A stretch of 64,000 bases of DNA, taken from assembly GCA_011772755.1 (NCBI GenBank), contig WVYX01000203.1, forward strand, positions 1 to 64,000, in the 5' to 3' direction. Each line of letters opens with the position of its first letter. The first letter of the stretch is position 1. The position numbers and the translations under genes are program-made. This DNA comes from Gemmatimonadales bacterium. Lineage in GTDB: Bacteria; Gemmatimonadota; Gemmatimonadetes; Gemmatimonadales; GWC2-71-9. Below are positions 11,822-20,822 of the stretch, piece by piece. The notes below the pieces were generated by a model. The model did not search any database. It was not told the DNA's origin and was given only the letters and a program-made list of their open reading frames with translations.

Positions 11822-13671
11822 GCGCGACACTTCGCGAGTTCATCGACGACGGGCGGGTCCACGTCATCGACGGCGCCATGGGCACGATGCTCTACGGCAA
11901 AGGCATGTTCGTCAACGTGTGCTATGACGAACTCAACCTCACCCAGCCCGACGTCGTCCAGCAAGTGCACGAGGCATACATCCAGGCTGGCGCCAGCATC
12001 ATCGAGACCAACACCTTCGGGGCCAACCCGGTCAAGTTGTCGAGCCACGGCCTGGACACAGAGACGGAGAAGATCAACCAGGCCGCAGCACAGATTGCCC
12101 GTAACGCGGCCCCAGGCCACGTGTGCGTCGTGGGTGCCATCGGACCTCTGGGGATTCGGATCGAGCCGTGGGGTCCCACCGCCCGGGAAGAGGCGGAAGA
12201 GTTCTTCCGCCGGCAGGTCCGTGGCTTGTTGGACGGCGGTGTGGACGGATTCATGCTGGAGACCTTCAGCGATCTGGATGAGATTCACGCCGCCTACCGG
12301 GCCGTGCGCGGCCTCAGCAGTCTCCCGGTCATCGCCCAGATGACCATCGACGAAAGCGGACGGTCCGCATACGGAACGGACGTCGAGAGGATCGCCACCG
12401 CGCTCACCGATTTCGGAGCTGACGTAGTTGGCCTCAACTGTTCGGTTGGCCCGGCAGTCATGCTGGACGGCATTGAACGAATGGCGGAGGTCACGGATCG
12501 GCCGCTCTCGGCATTGCCAAACGCAGGACTTCCCCGGTCAGTCGGTGACCGCAAGATCTACCTCTCGAGCCCGGAGTACATGGCCAACTACGCCCAGCGG
12601 ATGATCCGCGCCGGGGCACGGTTCGTCGGCGGGTGCTGCGGAACCACGCCCGAGCACATCAAGAAGATCCGGGACCTCGTCGCCACCATGCAACCGCGGC
12701 AGCAGACCGTCGTGGTGACGCGATCGGAGGTTGAGGCTCCCGCCGGGGTCGAGCCGGTACCCTTAGCCGAGCGATCCCACTGGGGGGAGAAGCTCGCCAC
12801 CGGAGGGTTCCTCACCAACGTGGAATTGATGCCGCCCAAAGGCTGTCAGCCGGATACCCTCATAGAACAGTGTCGAACGCTGAAGCACGCGGGCGTGGAC
12901 GCGGTGAGCATCCTCGACGGTCCGCGGGCGCAAAGCAGAATGGGAGCCATCCCCGCAGGGATCACCGTCCAGCGGGACGTGGGAATCGAGACGGTGATTC
13001 ACTACACCTGCCGCGACCGCAACATGCTGGGCATGATCAGCGATCTCCTCGGCGCGGCAGCGGCGGGGCTGCGCAACATCCTCATCGTCACGGGGGACCC
13101 ACCCCGCACGGGCCCGTATCCCGACTCGACCGCGGTCTTCGATATCGACAGCATCGGCCTCACCAACGTGGTGTATCGGTTGAATCACGGCCTCGACCCC
13201 GGAGGGAATCCGATCGGGGCCCCGACCAAGTTCGTCATCGGCGTAGCCCTCAACCAGTCCGCCGTGGACGTGGAGCGTGAGCTCAGTCGGCTGGCGTGGA
13301 AGGTCGATGCCGGCGCCGAGTTTGCGGTGACGCAACCCGTGTTCGATCCCGATCAACTCGCGGCGTTTCTAGAGCGGGTCGAGGGCTTCCGCCTTCCCGT
13401 GATCGCGGGAATCTGGCCGCTCCTCTCACTGCGGAACGCGGAGTTCCTGGCAAACGAGGTGCCGGGACAGCAGGTCCCCCGCTCCGTCATCAACCGCATG
13501 CGAAAAGCCCAGGAACGAGGTCAGGAGGCAGCCCGCGCCGAGGGCATCCTCATAGCGCGGGAGATCCTGGAGGCGGTAAGAGACACCGCCCGGGGCGTCC
13601 ACGTGAGCGCGCCCCTCGGCAAGGTGGATGTCGCGTTGCAAGTGGTTGCTGACCGAGCAATTCGCAATTAG
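11818..13671 (+). CDS. Bifunctional homocysteine S-methyltransferase / methylenetetrahydrofolate reductase
   Basis: A 617-residue fusion like Bacillus YitJ. Residues 1-290 form a homocysteine methyltransferase barrel ([22 protein letters not shown] and the Zn-binding [11 protein letters not shown]). Residues about 320-600 are MTHFR ([30 protein letters not shown]). It can both make methyl-THF and, by family, methylate homocysteine from a methyl donor. It starts inside the end of metH (ATGA overlap), so methyl-THF production is translationally linked to its consumer. The last residues RAIRN and the stop are encoded by the repeat word GCAATTCGCAATTAG. Confidence 0.92.
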
Positions 13672-13833
13672 CAATTCGCAACTCGTAACGTTATCGCGAT
13701 TCGCTATTCGCAGTTCGCGATGGGTATTCGTAGCTCGCCGTTCGCAATTCGCTTTTCGTGGGGACGCACGGGCGCAGCATACTCCACCTCTACCACTTGT
13801 CACGAATTGCCAATTGCGACTTGCTAGTTGCGT
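13659..13833. repeat. Hairpin word array, TTCGCAATTCG class
   Basis: The left arm has about ten degenerate copies of TTCGCAATTCG (13659-13757). A unique loop of about 40 bp follows, then a right arm of inverse words GAATTGCCAATTGCGACTTGC (13799-13833). It lies between convergent genes and supplies the stop of the upstream MTHFR fusion. Confidence 0.88.
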
Positions 13834-13865
13834 AGTGGCAGCCCGCTAGATCCAGCTTTGCGAGC

Positions 13866-14738
13866 TCAGGCTTCCAGTACCTGGATCAGCTTCCGATACC
13901 GATCTTCCGGCTTCCGGAAGCCCAAGTTGCTGACGTAGACCTTGTCCACACCGATGTCGCGCAGTGCGCGAACGGTCCTCGCGCAGATCTCCTCGGCCGA
14001 GAGCCCCGATTCGAATTCCCGCGTCACGGCTTCGGCCGGGACTGGGAAGAACCGCTGCAGTTTCCCAAAGGTTGCCGGATTGGCTGACCGATAGAGAAAC
14101 ACGCCGAATACGCCGGGAGAGGGCACGTCTCGTCGCCGCGCTTCCTCGACGAATCGTTCCACCTGCCGGATGTCGTGGTGTGACACGATCTGCGTGAGGT
14201 AGAAGTCACCGGTGAATTTCTGTCGCAAGAGGTAGCCCACCTGGTCGCCAGGATCTCGATGCGGGTTTGCCCAGCCTCCGAGCCCCAGTGAGGGATGCCG
14301 CCGCCGAATCATCTGCCGCAGCATGTAGGCATACTCGACACACCGAGGTGGCCCGACCGTGCGATCGCCACCCAGGACCGTGAGGGCTTGAAACCCGTGA
14401 GACGCCGCCCGGTCGGCGTACATCAGGCAGTACTCGAGGGCGTGTTTGCAGGTGAGAAACGGCGCCAACTTCGCCGGGCTCACATCACCGGCCAGGTTTG
14501 TCACGAGGTGGCGGAGGTTCTCTTCCTCCGACTCGCCAACGGCGTTGTCCGTGAGGAACAGGACCGTGTCATGCCGTGCCAGCCGCCGCACCGAGTGGTA
14601 CATGTCGATCCACGTGTCCATGCTGGCGGCAGCCGAGAGGCCAATCTTCGGGGGCCGAAGCTCAACCGCTACCAGCGGGCGCTGTTCCGTGAGGCGCACT
14701 AGCAGGGAGCCTTCCGCAGGAGAAGTTGGCGCTGTCAT
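13866..14738 (-). CDS. Divergent methylenetetrahydrofolate reductase (MetF)-like protein
   Basis: A 290-residue MetF-family TIM barrel. Recognisable elements are VAVELRPPKIGLSAAASMDTW at the start, HDTVLFLTDNAVGE, LAPFLTCKHALEYCLMYADRA in place of the usual strand-4 region, ALTVLGGDRTVGPPRC, GGWANPHRDP, and the late FLTQIVSHHD-like strand. It lacks the family's usual spacing and is clearly diverged from the MTHFR domain encoded 200 bp away. It probably uses flavin and a folate-like substrate, but standard MTHFR activity is not assured. It lies in the one-carbon cluster, convergent with the metH operon. No good Shine-Dalgarno is visible for ATG 14738, so the start is uncertain. Confidence 0.65.
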   Translation of the reverse strand: MTAPTSPAEGSLLVRLTEQRPLVAVELRPPKIGLSAAASMDTWIDMYHSVRRLARHDTVLFLTDNAVGESEEENLRHLVTNLAGDVSPAKLAPFLTCKHALEYCLMYADRAASHGFQALTVLGGDRTVGPPRCVEYAYMLRQMIRRRHPSLGLGGWANPHRDPGDQVGYLLRQKFTGDFYLTQIVSHHDIRQVERFVEEARRRDVPSPGVFGVFLYRSANPATFGKLQRFFPVPAEAVTREFESGLSAEEICARTVRALRDIGVDKVYVSNLGFRKPEDRYRKLIQVLEA

Positions 14739-14811
14739 CGTACGGCCGAACCTACTGGTGAGTCTCGCGAGAGTCTACCAAGCAGCGCCGGCAGTGATGA
14801 GGCCTATGACC

Positions 14812-14841
14812 TTGACTTTGTATTGCAAAGTACTTTATACT
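14812..14841 (+). promoter_or_regulatory. Sigma-70-like promoter with embedded palindromic operator
   Basis: TTGACT (14812-14817) and TATACT (14836-14841) are separated by 18 nt, the best promoter-like match I see in the window. The spacer holds the perfect palindrome ACTTTG-TATTG-CAAAGT (14815-14831), placed where a repressor would block polymerase. The regulator is not identifiable. Confidence 0.65.
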
Positions 14842-14867
14842 CGCGGGGAGACGATCCTGTCTCCGCC

Positions 14868-14902
14868 AGGAGGTGCCCATGCACGGTCTCGCGCAAGCTT
14901 GA
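14868..14902 (+). pseudogene. Seven-codon start of a gene overwritten by repeats, or leader peptide
   Basis: AGGAGGT is followed 4 nt later by ATG and seven codons (MHGLAQA), then TGA at 14900-14902. The stop lies exactly where a CAGCCATCAGC-type repeat array begins. A strong promoter, operator and ribosome site with no gene body suggest that the original coding sequence was replaced by repeat. A true leader peptide for the downstream DUF4173 gene is the alternative. Confidence 0.4.
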
Positions 14903-15033
14903 GCCGTCAGCCATGAACCGGCAGCCATCAACAGCAATCAGCAATTCGCACTTCGCAATTCGTGGTGAAGGGCGGACCAGCGTCCCGCGCATGCACAGTC
15001 ACGAATCGCGAATTGCTAATTGCGAATCGCTAC
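14903..15033. repeat. Composite hairpin word array, CAGCCATCA plus TTCGCAATTCG classes
   Basis: The left arm starts with GTCAGCCATGAACCGGCAGCCATCA and passes into CAATCAGCAATTCGCACTTCGCAATTCG (to 14961). The loop is about 35 bp. The right arm is CACGAATCGCGAATTGCTAATTGCGAATCGC (15000-15033). The array ends just before the start of the DUF4173 gene. Confidence 0.85.
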
Positions 15034-15046
15034 GGCAACAGCGCTA

Positions 15047-16564
15047 ATGCCAACCCGCCTCGCAGCCACCGCGCTCGTTGCAACCCTCGGCCTGGGGGTC
15101 TTCGGCGATGCGCTGCTTCGCGCCACACCCTGGGGGCTCAACTTCCTGCTCTGGACGGTTGCCCTCTTGGGCGTAGCCGCCTACGGGCACCGACTGCTTA
15201 GGTCGGACCGCCTGGCAGACATCGCCGTGGTCCTCTTTCCCGCAGCCCTCTTCGCGGCATGCGTGGCATGGCGTGACTCCCACGTCCTGAGAGCGTGGAA
15301 CGTTCTGGCGTTCGGGTCCGCCCTCACCCTTCCGGTGCTCCGAACACAGGGCGTCAAGCTCTGGGCCGGCCGCGTCTCCGACTACGTGCGGGGAATCATG
15401 GCAACGGGCTTCAATGCGGCATTTGGGCCGATCCTCCTTGCAGGCCAGGACGTTGAGTGGCACCTGATCACGGGGCAAGGTCGGCTGAGGCACGCGGGCT
15501 CCGTGTTGGTTGGCGCTCTCCTTGCCATCCCCATCACTCTCGTCTTCGGCAGCCTTCTGATGTCGGCCGACCCAGTCTTCGACAGCGTGATTCGCTCGGT
15601 GTTCGACTGGAACTTCGAGACGATCATCTCGCACCTCATGCTGACCGCCTTCATCGCTTGGGCCACCGCCGGGTATTTCCGAGCCCTCCTCAAGGGTGAC
15701 GCAGTCCCCTCGATGCCGCGGGAGTCCTGGCGGAAACCAACCCTCGGGCTGGTGGAGCTCAGCATACCCCTGGGGATCTTGACATTCCTCTTTCTCATAT
15801 TCGTGGTCGTGCAGGCCCGGTATCTGTTCGGCGGCGAAGAGATCATCCGCACGACCACGGGACTGAGCTATGCGGAGTACGCCCGACGCGGCTTCTTCGA
15901 GCTCGTCGCCGTGATTGGCCTGGTGCTCCCGCTGTTGCTGGCAGCCGACTGGCTGCTCGACCGGCAGAACCCGAAGACGGTCCAGAGCTTCCGAGCGTTG
16001 GCTGCCGGCCAACTACTCCTCGTCGCGTTCATCATGGCCTCGGCGCTAGTGCGGATGCGCCTCTATGTGGACGCCTACGGCCTCACGGAGAGTCGAGTCT
16101 ACGCGACGGCAATCATGATCTGGTTCGGCGCCGCACTGGTGTGGTTCGGGGTGACCATCCTGCGCGACCGTGCGCGGCGCTACGCCTTCGGCGCGGTGGT
16201 CAGCGGGTTCGCCGTTATGGCTGGCTTGAACGTGATCAACCCCGACGCGCTCATCGTTCGCACCAATGTCGCCCGCGCCGAGGCCGGTCGGGAGCTGGAC
16301 CTGACCTATCTAGGTCGCCTCAGCGCCGATGCTGTACCCACCCTCACCGGACGCCTGGGACGGCTCCAACACCACGACCGCTGCGAGATCGCACGGACGC
16401 TTCAGGAACAATGGACTGAGGAGGAAGACTCCGACTGGCGGACCTGGAATATCGCGCGGTGGCGGGCGACGAGAGCGCTAAGCCCTCAGCCTTCAGCCGT
16501 CAGGGGCTGTGAGCCGTCAGCTCTCAGCGGTCAGCCTTCAGCTGACGCAGCAACTAGCAACTAG
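15047..16564 (+). CDS. DUF4173 multi-spanning membrane protein
   Basis: About 505 residues with ten or more hydrophobic segments. The family signature YLFGG...TTGLSYAEYARRGFFEL sits at about residues 265-290. The function is unknown; relatives occur beside small HTH regulators in other genomes. I prefer ATG 15047 because the nine codons before it in the ORF track are repeat sequence; no Shine-Dalgarno is clear. The hydrophilic C-terminus from about residue 483 (SPQPSAVRGCEPSALSG...) is a translated CAGCCTTCAGC repeat array, so the natural end of the protein is probably near RWRATRAL. The promoter at 14812 is its likely promoter. Confidence 0.82.
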   Translation: MPTRLAATALVATLGLGVFGDALLRATPWGLNFLLWTVALLGVAAYGHRLLRSDRLADIAVVLFPAALFAACVAWRDSHVLRAWNVLAFGSALTLPVLRTQGVKLWAGRVSDYVRGIMATGFNAAFGPILLAGQDVEWHLITGQGRLRHAGSVLVGALLAIPITLVFGSLLMSADPVFDSVIRSVFDWNFETIISHLMLTAFIAWATAGYFRALLKGDAVPSMPRESWRKPTLGLVELSIPLGILTFLFLIFVVVQARYLFGGEEIIRTTTGLSYAEYARRGFFELVAVIGLVLPLLLAADWLLDRQNPKTVQSFRALAAGQLLLVAFIMASALVRMRLYVDAYGLTESRVYATAIMIWFGAALVWFGVTILRDRARRYAFGAVVSGFAVMAGLNVINPDALIVRTNVARAEAGRELDLTYLGRLSADAVPTLTGRLGRLQHHDRCEIARTLQEQWTEEEDSDWRTWNIARWRATRALSPQPSAVRGCEPSALSGQPSADAATSN

Positions 16565-16681
16565 CGATTAGCAGTTCGCAATTCGTGGCTGCGCATCATG
16601 GGCCGACGCACTTGCGACCACGAACTGCGAATTGCGAATTGCAGATTGCCAAGTGCCAAGTGCGGCTGAACGCTGAGGGCT
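16477..16681. repeat. Composite hairpin word array, CAGCCTTCAG plus TTCGCAATTCG classes
   Basis: The left arm has CAGCCTTCAGCCGTCAG words (from 16485), followed by AGCAACTAGCAACTAGCGATTAGCAGTTCGCAATTCG (to 16586). The right arm has ACGAACTGCGAATTGCGAATTGC (from 16619), then GGCTGAACGCTGAGGGCTTG (to 16681). The nested order is mirrored, as in one long hairpin. It lies between the convergent DUF4173 and DUF58 genes and encodes the DUF4173 tail. Confidence 0.88.
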
Positions 16682-16683
16682 TG

Positions 16684-17997
16684 TTACAGCCGTCCCCGCC
16701 TCTTCAGCTCAAGGTATTGTTCCACCACCGTGCGGCTCGCCCGCTGTGGATGCACATCCAGCACCACCGCACCCGCCCGGCGCATGGCTACAAGGGCCTC
16801 GTTCCGAGCGGCCAGCAGCTCTTCAGCAGCCGCCTTCCGGTAGGCGCCGGCTACGGCCGTCGGACGGGCAACCGCGGCTCGGTCCAGCTCCGGGTTGCGC
16901 AGCGTCACCACCAGCGGTAGATGCCGGGGTCTGAGGGACGCGAGGTTGGCCACCAGCGCTTCCGAGGCCAGCTGATCAATCACGTCCGTGAAGAACACGG
17001 TGAGCGCCCGCTTCCGGTTGCGGACGGCCAGGTATCGGAAGGCCGCCGGGTAGTCGGGTTCCACCAACTTCGGCTGCACCACCGCCAGCACATCCAGCAC
17101 CTGCCGAAGCCCGCGGCGCCCCCGTTGGGGCGACACGTAGTGGTGAATCGCGTCGGAGAACACCATCGCCCCGACGTTGTCGTCGTGGTAGTTCGCCGCA
17201 AACGCAAGCCACAATGCCGCCCGGACGATGTACTCCATCCGGGCCTCGCCGGCGATGTCTGCGGTCAACAGGCGACCGGCGTCCAGCACCAGGAGGACTT
17301 GCTGCCGCCGCTCCTCCTCGTACTGGCGCGCGATCACTTTGCGGCGCCGCGCGGTGGCCTTCCAGTCGATGTGTCGCGTGTCATCTCCCGGCACCCATTC
17401 CCGGAGGCTCTCGAACTGTCGCCCCTCACCAGGTCGGCGCATGGTCTTGAGACCGCTCTCCCGCCGCCGCACTGCCTCCGCCACCGACGCCTTGAGCCGC
17501 GCAGCCGGGAGGCTGGGGTAGACCGTGACGCTCCATGGAAGGCCGATCCGGCCCTGGCGGTATGCGAGACCCAGCGGTCCGCGGCTCCGCACGGCCAGCC
17601 ACCCTGCGGTCTCCCGCCCGCGACGCGTAGCCAGCACCGGGAGTGTGTCCCTTCGCGTACCGGAGGCCGGCACGGCCACTACCCGCGGCGGTAGCACACC
17701 ACCCAGCAGCTCGGGACGCGCCTCCCGCACCACAAGGGTCGCCGCACGGCGAGCCGGATTCCGCCAGCGGTAGGTGCATTCTGTGGGGCGCCCCACTGAG
17801 AAGCTGTCAGGCGCGAGCCGCTCGACCGTGAGCCGGTCCGGGGCAACGGCCCGGCGCCCATCAACCAGCACGAGGACCAGGATCCCGGCATTCAACGCCG
17901 CCAAGACGTCGAGCGCCACCGGCGAGACGTACCCCAGGAGCGCCACCGGCGCGAAGCAGGCCACCAGGATCACCACCCGCCGCGTCGGCAGGATCAC
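16684..17997 (-). CDS. DUF58 domain protein
   Basis: A 437-residue protein. Two N-terminal membrane segments (about 7-45) precede a beta-rich region, then the DUF58 core with GEGRQFESLREWVPGDDTRHIDWKATARR at about 195-223. A vWA-like fold follows (VLLVLDAGRLL with a changed MIDAS). DUF58 proteins act with MoxR AAA ATPases in uncertain, envelope-associated complexes. The GTG start overlaps the moxR stop (GTGA), so it is the last gene of the DUF4129-DUF4350-MoxR-DUF58 operon. A repeat array lies 3 bp past its stop. Confidence 0.9.
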   Translation of the reverse strand: MILPTRRVVILVACFAPVALLGYVSPVALDVLAALNAGILVLVLVDGRRAVAPDRLTVERLAPDSFSVGRPTECTYRWRNPARRAATLVVREARPELLGGVLPPRVVAVPASGTRRDTLPVLATRRGRETAGWLAVRSRGPLGLAYRQGRIGLPWSVTVYPSLPAARLKASVAEAVRRRESGLKTMRRPGEGRQFESLREWVPGDDTRHIDWKATARRRKVIARQYEEERRQQVLLVLDAGRLLTADIAGEARMEYIVRAALWLAFAANYHDDNVGAMVFSDAIHHYVSPQRGRRGLRQVLDVLAVVQPKLVEPDYPAAFRYLAVRNRKRALTVFFTDVIDQLASEALVANLASLRPRHLPLVVTLRNPELDRAAVARPTAVAGAYRKAAAEELLAARNEALVAMRRAGAVVLDVHPQRASRTVVEQYLELKRRGRL

Positions 17998-18950
17998 GCC
18001 GTCGGCGCCTCCGTCTGGTCGAGAATCGACTTGAGCGCCACGTCGGGCGTGACTCCCTCGAGCTCCAGCTCGGGCGCCACTGCCACTCGGTGTCGCAGCA
18101 CTGGGGTTGCAAGCTGCTTCACGTCATCGGGGATCACGAAGTCCCGGCCCTCAATCAGGGCCAGCGCGCGGGACGTCTTGAGCAGCGCGACGCCGGCTCG
18201 CGGGCTGGCGCCGAGGGTGAGGGAGGCGGCCTCCCGAGTGGCCCGGATGATCTTGGTGATATACGCGGTGATCCTCGGCTCCACCCGCACAGCCGCGACA
18301 GCCTGCCGCAGCCGCTCCACCCCCTCGGCGTCAACCACCGGTACCACCCCATAGGTCTCCGGCAGATCTGCCTCGAAACCCTCCAGGTAGCGGCCCAGGA
18401 TGCCCTGTTCGACGTCTTCCGGGGGGTAGCCCATGCTCGCCTTGAGCATGAACCGGTCGAGCTCGGCCTCGGGAAGTGGGTAGGTGCCCTCGAACTCAAT
18501 GGGGTTTTGGGTCGCGAAGACTGTGAAGGTCCTGGACAGAGAATGGCTCTTCCCATCCACGGTCACGGTACGTTCCTGCATCGCCTCCAACAGCGCGGCC
18601 TGAGTCTTGGCAGGTGCCCGGTTGATCTCGTCGCCCAGGATGAGGTCGTGGAACAGGGGTCCGGGACGAAATACGAATTCCTGCCCCGTTGTGAGCACTG
18701 AGATCCCGGTGATGTCCCCGGGCATGAGGTCCGGCGTGAACTGGATGCGGGCGTAGCTCACGTCGAGGGCTCGCGCCAGCGTGCGCACCAGGAGCGTCTT
18801 TGCGGTTCCCGGCACCCCTTCCAGCAGCACGTGTCCCCGGGCGAGGAGTGCGACGAGACAGTCGCGGGTGGCACCTTCCTGCCCCAGCACGACGCGGCGG
18901 AGCGCGGCTAGGATCTCTTGTACCTGTGTGCCGGTCGCAGTGCTTCCCAC
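17994..18950 (-). CDS. MoxR family AAA+ ATPase
   Basis: A 318-residue AAA+ ATPase with Walker A GVPGTAKTLLV (about 40-50), LMPGDITG, Walker B-type LILGDEINRAPAKTQAALLEAMQE, and sensor NPIEFEGTYPLPEAELDRF. MoxR proteins are chaperone-like ATPases that activate or assemble partner complexes, usually with a vWA/DUF58 protein, as here. The GTG start at 18950 lies inside the preceding DUF4350 gene (43-nt overlap) but is supported by GGAGG 4 nt upstream. Confidence 0.93.
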   Translation of the reverse strand: MGSTATGTQVQEILAALRRVVLGQEGATRDCLVALLARGHVLLEGVPGTAKTLLVRTLARALDVSYARIQFTPDLMPGDITGISVLTTGQEFVFRPGPLFHDLILGDEINRAPAKTQAALLEAMQERTVTVDGKSHSLSRTFTVFATQNPIEFEGTYPLPEAELDRFMLKASMGYPPEDVEQGILGRYLEGFEADLPETYGVVPVVDAEGVERLRQAVAAVRVEPRITAYITKIIRATREAASLTLGASPRAGVALLKTSRALALIEGRDFVIPDDVKQLATPVLRHRVAVAPELELEGVTPDVALKSILDQTEAPTA

Positions 18951-20212
18951 ACGTCCTCCACGGATCTGGCGGCATTGAGCACGTGCTCGTCTCCGCCCCG
19001 TTCACGCAGCAGCCAGCCGAGCCGCTTGACCGCCGCCCGGGCGTCGTTGGAGCGAGCGGCGAGGGCCAGCGACTCCAGCCACTGCTTGAGATCACGCCCG
19101 GACGCGCGACGCAGGTGGCCGGTACGACTCAACCGGCGCCGCAGTCCCATGGTGATTAGTTGCACGGCGGTGTCACGGCCTTCCGCACGCTCCAATCCAA
19201 CGGCCAACGCGTCCAGGTGCTCGAGGGGCGAGCGACGGCGCCGCTCGACCACCCGGAGCGCCGGCCCGAATCTCACTGCGCTGACTGCCAGCGCTAGGAG
19301 GCCCGCGAACGCGAGTTGCAGGATCGCCCAACCACCCGGTCGGGTGCGGGCCCAATACCACGCCGCGCCGAAGATCGAGCCTCCCTTACCGAAGCCCTGA
19401 TGGTACTCGTCCACGATGACGCGAGTGGGCCCCTCGTCCAGCAGCCACCGAAGCACGGCCAGTCCGGCGTCGGTCTCCCGCAGGAACTGGTTGGAGAAAT
19501 AGCGGGAGTCGGCGACGAGGATCACCCGACCACCACCCTCCAGCCGCATCTTCCAGGCGACCGCCCGGCCGTTGGCAGCCCGCAGCAACAAGCGGGTCGA
19601 CACGATTTCAGGCGCCTCACACCTCGGGGTGCCGAACTCGTCGCTGTCGGCTGCCCCACGCTCTTGCACCGCTCCTCCGATCCTTCGCAGCACATACCGC
19701 GCTGCGGGTAGCTCTTCAGCCCCAGATGGCGAACTGACCTCCACCACGTCCCGCTCGCCCCTGGGAAGGCGGTCTACCCGAACACCGAGACACCGCTCGA
19801 TCCCTGTTCCCCCCACGAGCAACAGCGCCCCACCCCGGGCCACGTATCTCATGAGCTCACGCGCCTCCACCGGCGAGGGAAGGGCCCCGCCCCCCCCAGC
19901 ACCGCGGGCCGCTCGACTGAAGTCCAGCGGCTGTGGAATCAGGCTCAACAGGGCGAACCACGCGTTGGGGTCCACCGCAACCGTGTCGGCGGCGATGCCG
20001 AACAGCGCCCGCCGCCGCCGCTCCACTCGGACCCCCAGCGCCTCCAGGGCGTCCGCGAATCCCTTGGCCCCGTCCGGCCCGGTGAGCTGCGTGGATCGCC
20101 GCACGTCGAACAGGTCCTCGCTGGGCGCTGATCGGACGCCGGCGAGGGCGGCCAGCACCAGCGCGATGCCGAAGGCCACCAGCAGCACGACCGTGAGTTC
20201 AGCTCGTCGCAC
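18908..20212 (-). CDS. DUF4350 domain membrane protein
   Basis: A 434-residue protein. An N-terminal membrane segment (about 5-27) is followed by the DUF4350 region (SAPSEDLFDVRRSTQLTGPDGAKGFADALEALGV and a periplasmic-type domain through VIVDEYHQGFG), a second membrane segment (about 290-310), and a cytoplasmic helical tail. The family is tied by neighbourhood to MoxR and DUF58. The start at GTG 20212 overlaps the DUF4129 gene by 14 nt; no strong Shine-Dalgarno is seen. Confidence 0.85.
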   Translation of the reverse strand: MRRAELTVVLLVAFGIALVLAALAGVRSAPSEDLFDVRRSTQLTGPDGAKGFADALEALGVRVERRRRALFGIAADTVAVDPNAWFALLSLIPQPLDFSRAARGAGGGGALPSPVEARELMRYVARGGALLLVGGTGIERCLGVRVDRLPRGERDVVEVSSPSGAEELPAARYVLRRIGGAVQERGAADSDEFGTPRCEAPEIVSTRLLLRAANGRAVAWKMRLEGGGRVILVADSRYFSNQFLRETDAGLAVLRWLLDEGPTRVIVDEYHQGFGKGGSIFGAAWYWARTRPGGWAILQLAFAGLLALAVSAVRFGPALRVVERRRRSPLEHLDALAVGLERAEGRDTAVQLITMGLRRRLSRTGHLRRASGRDLKQWLESLALAARSNDARAAVKRLGWLLRERGGDEHVLNAARSVEDVWEALRPAHRYKRS

Positions 20213-20822
20213 CGTACGCTACCAGGTCGGCGGCCTGCCGATCAAACACGTGGAGGTCCTCAGCCGTGCACGGCACCCCGCCAAACAGGTGCTTGTAGAG
20301 CGCATTGACCAGTCCGGTGAGGGAGTTCCGCCCGGGGTCACCGAGCCGCGCTTCGAAGATGTATTCGGCCGGCGTCTTCGCCGGATGGAACTTGAGCATC
20401 TTGCGCCCATCCAACTCGAGCACGAGGGCCGAGAACCGGTGGGCCAGCGCCTCCGCGTACTGTCCCTCCTGGGCCAGGCGGCGGGCTTCCCCGAGGTGCC
20501 ACGCGGCGTCCCGCGCACGCGCGACCGGCCCGCCACGTACGGCTTCGGCTATAGCCCGTGGCCGGAGCGCCCGCCACACGAGGTAGCCGAAGTGAGCGAG
20601 GATCGCGAGGAGGAGGCCGGTCAGCAGGCCCATGAGCACGTAGAACACAACCGGATGAGCCTGCTGCAGCTGGTCGAGCCACTCGAGGAACGCGCTATAC
20701 AGCTCCCGAAAGAACCGGAGAGGATCCCGCGGCAGCTCCCAGTCGTACTCGGACGACTCGAACACGCGCCGCAACACTGAGCGCAGCGAGTCGGCTGGCG
20801 GCGTCTGGAACTGCGTAGTCAC
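20199..20822 (-). CDS. DUF4129 domain membrane protein
   Basis: A 207-residue protein with one central membrane segment (about 58-82, VVFYVLMGLLTGLLLAILAHFGYLVW). The C-terminal DUF4129 domain has EARRLAQEGQYAEALAHRFSALVLELDGR and ending elements typical of the family. DUF4129 proteins accompany MoxR/DUF58 systems. The GTG start overlaps the stop of the upstream gene (GTGA). It is the second gene of the five-gene operon. Confidence 0.85.
   Translation of the reverse strand: MTTQFQTPPADSLRSVLRRVFESSEYDWELPRDPLRFFRELYSAFLEWLDQLQQAHPVVFYVLMGLLTGLLLAILAHFGYLVWRALRPRAIAEAVRGGPVARARDAAWHLGEARRLAQEGQYAEALAHRFSALVLELDGRKMLKFHPAKTPAEYIFEARLGDPGRNSLTGLVNALYKHLFGGVPCTAEDLHVFDRQAADLVAYGATS

Noticed and set aside
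19572-20780. 402-residue plus-strand ORF
   Set aside because: Antisense to the DUF4350 and DUF4129 genes; low-complexity Arg/Ser/Pro composition.
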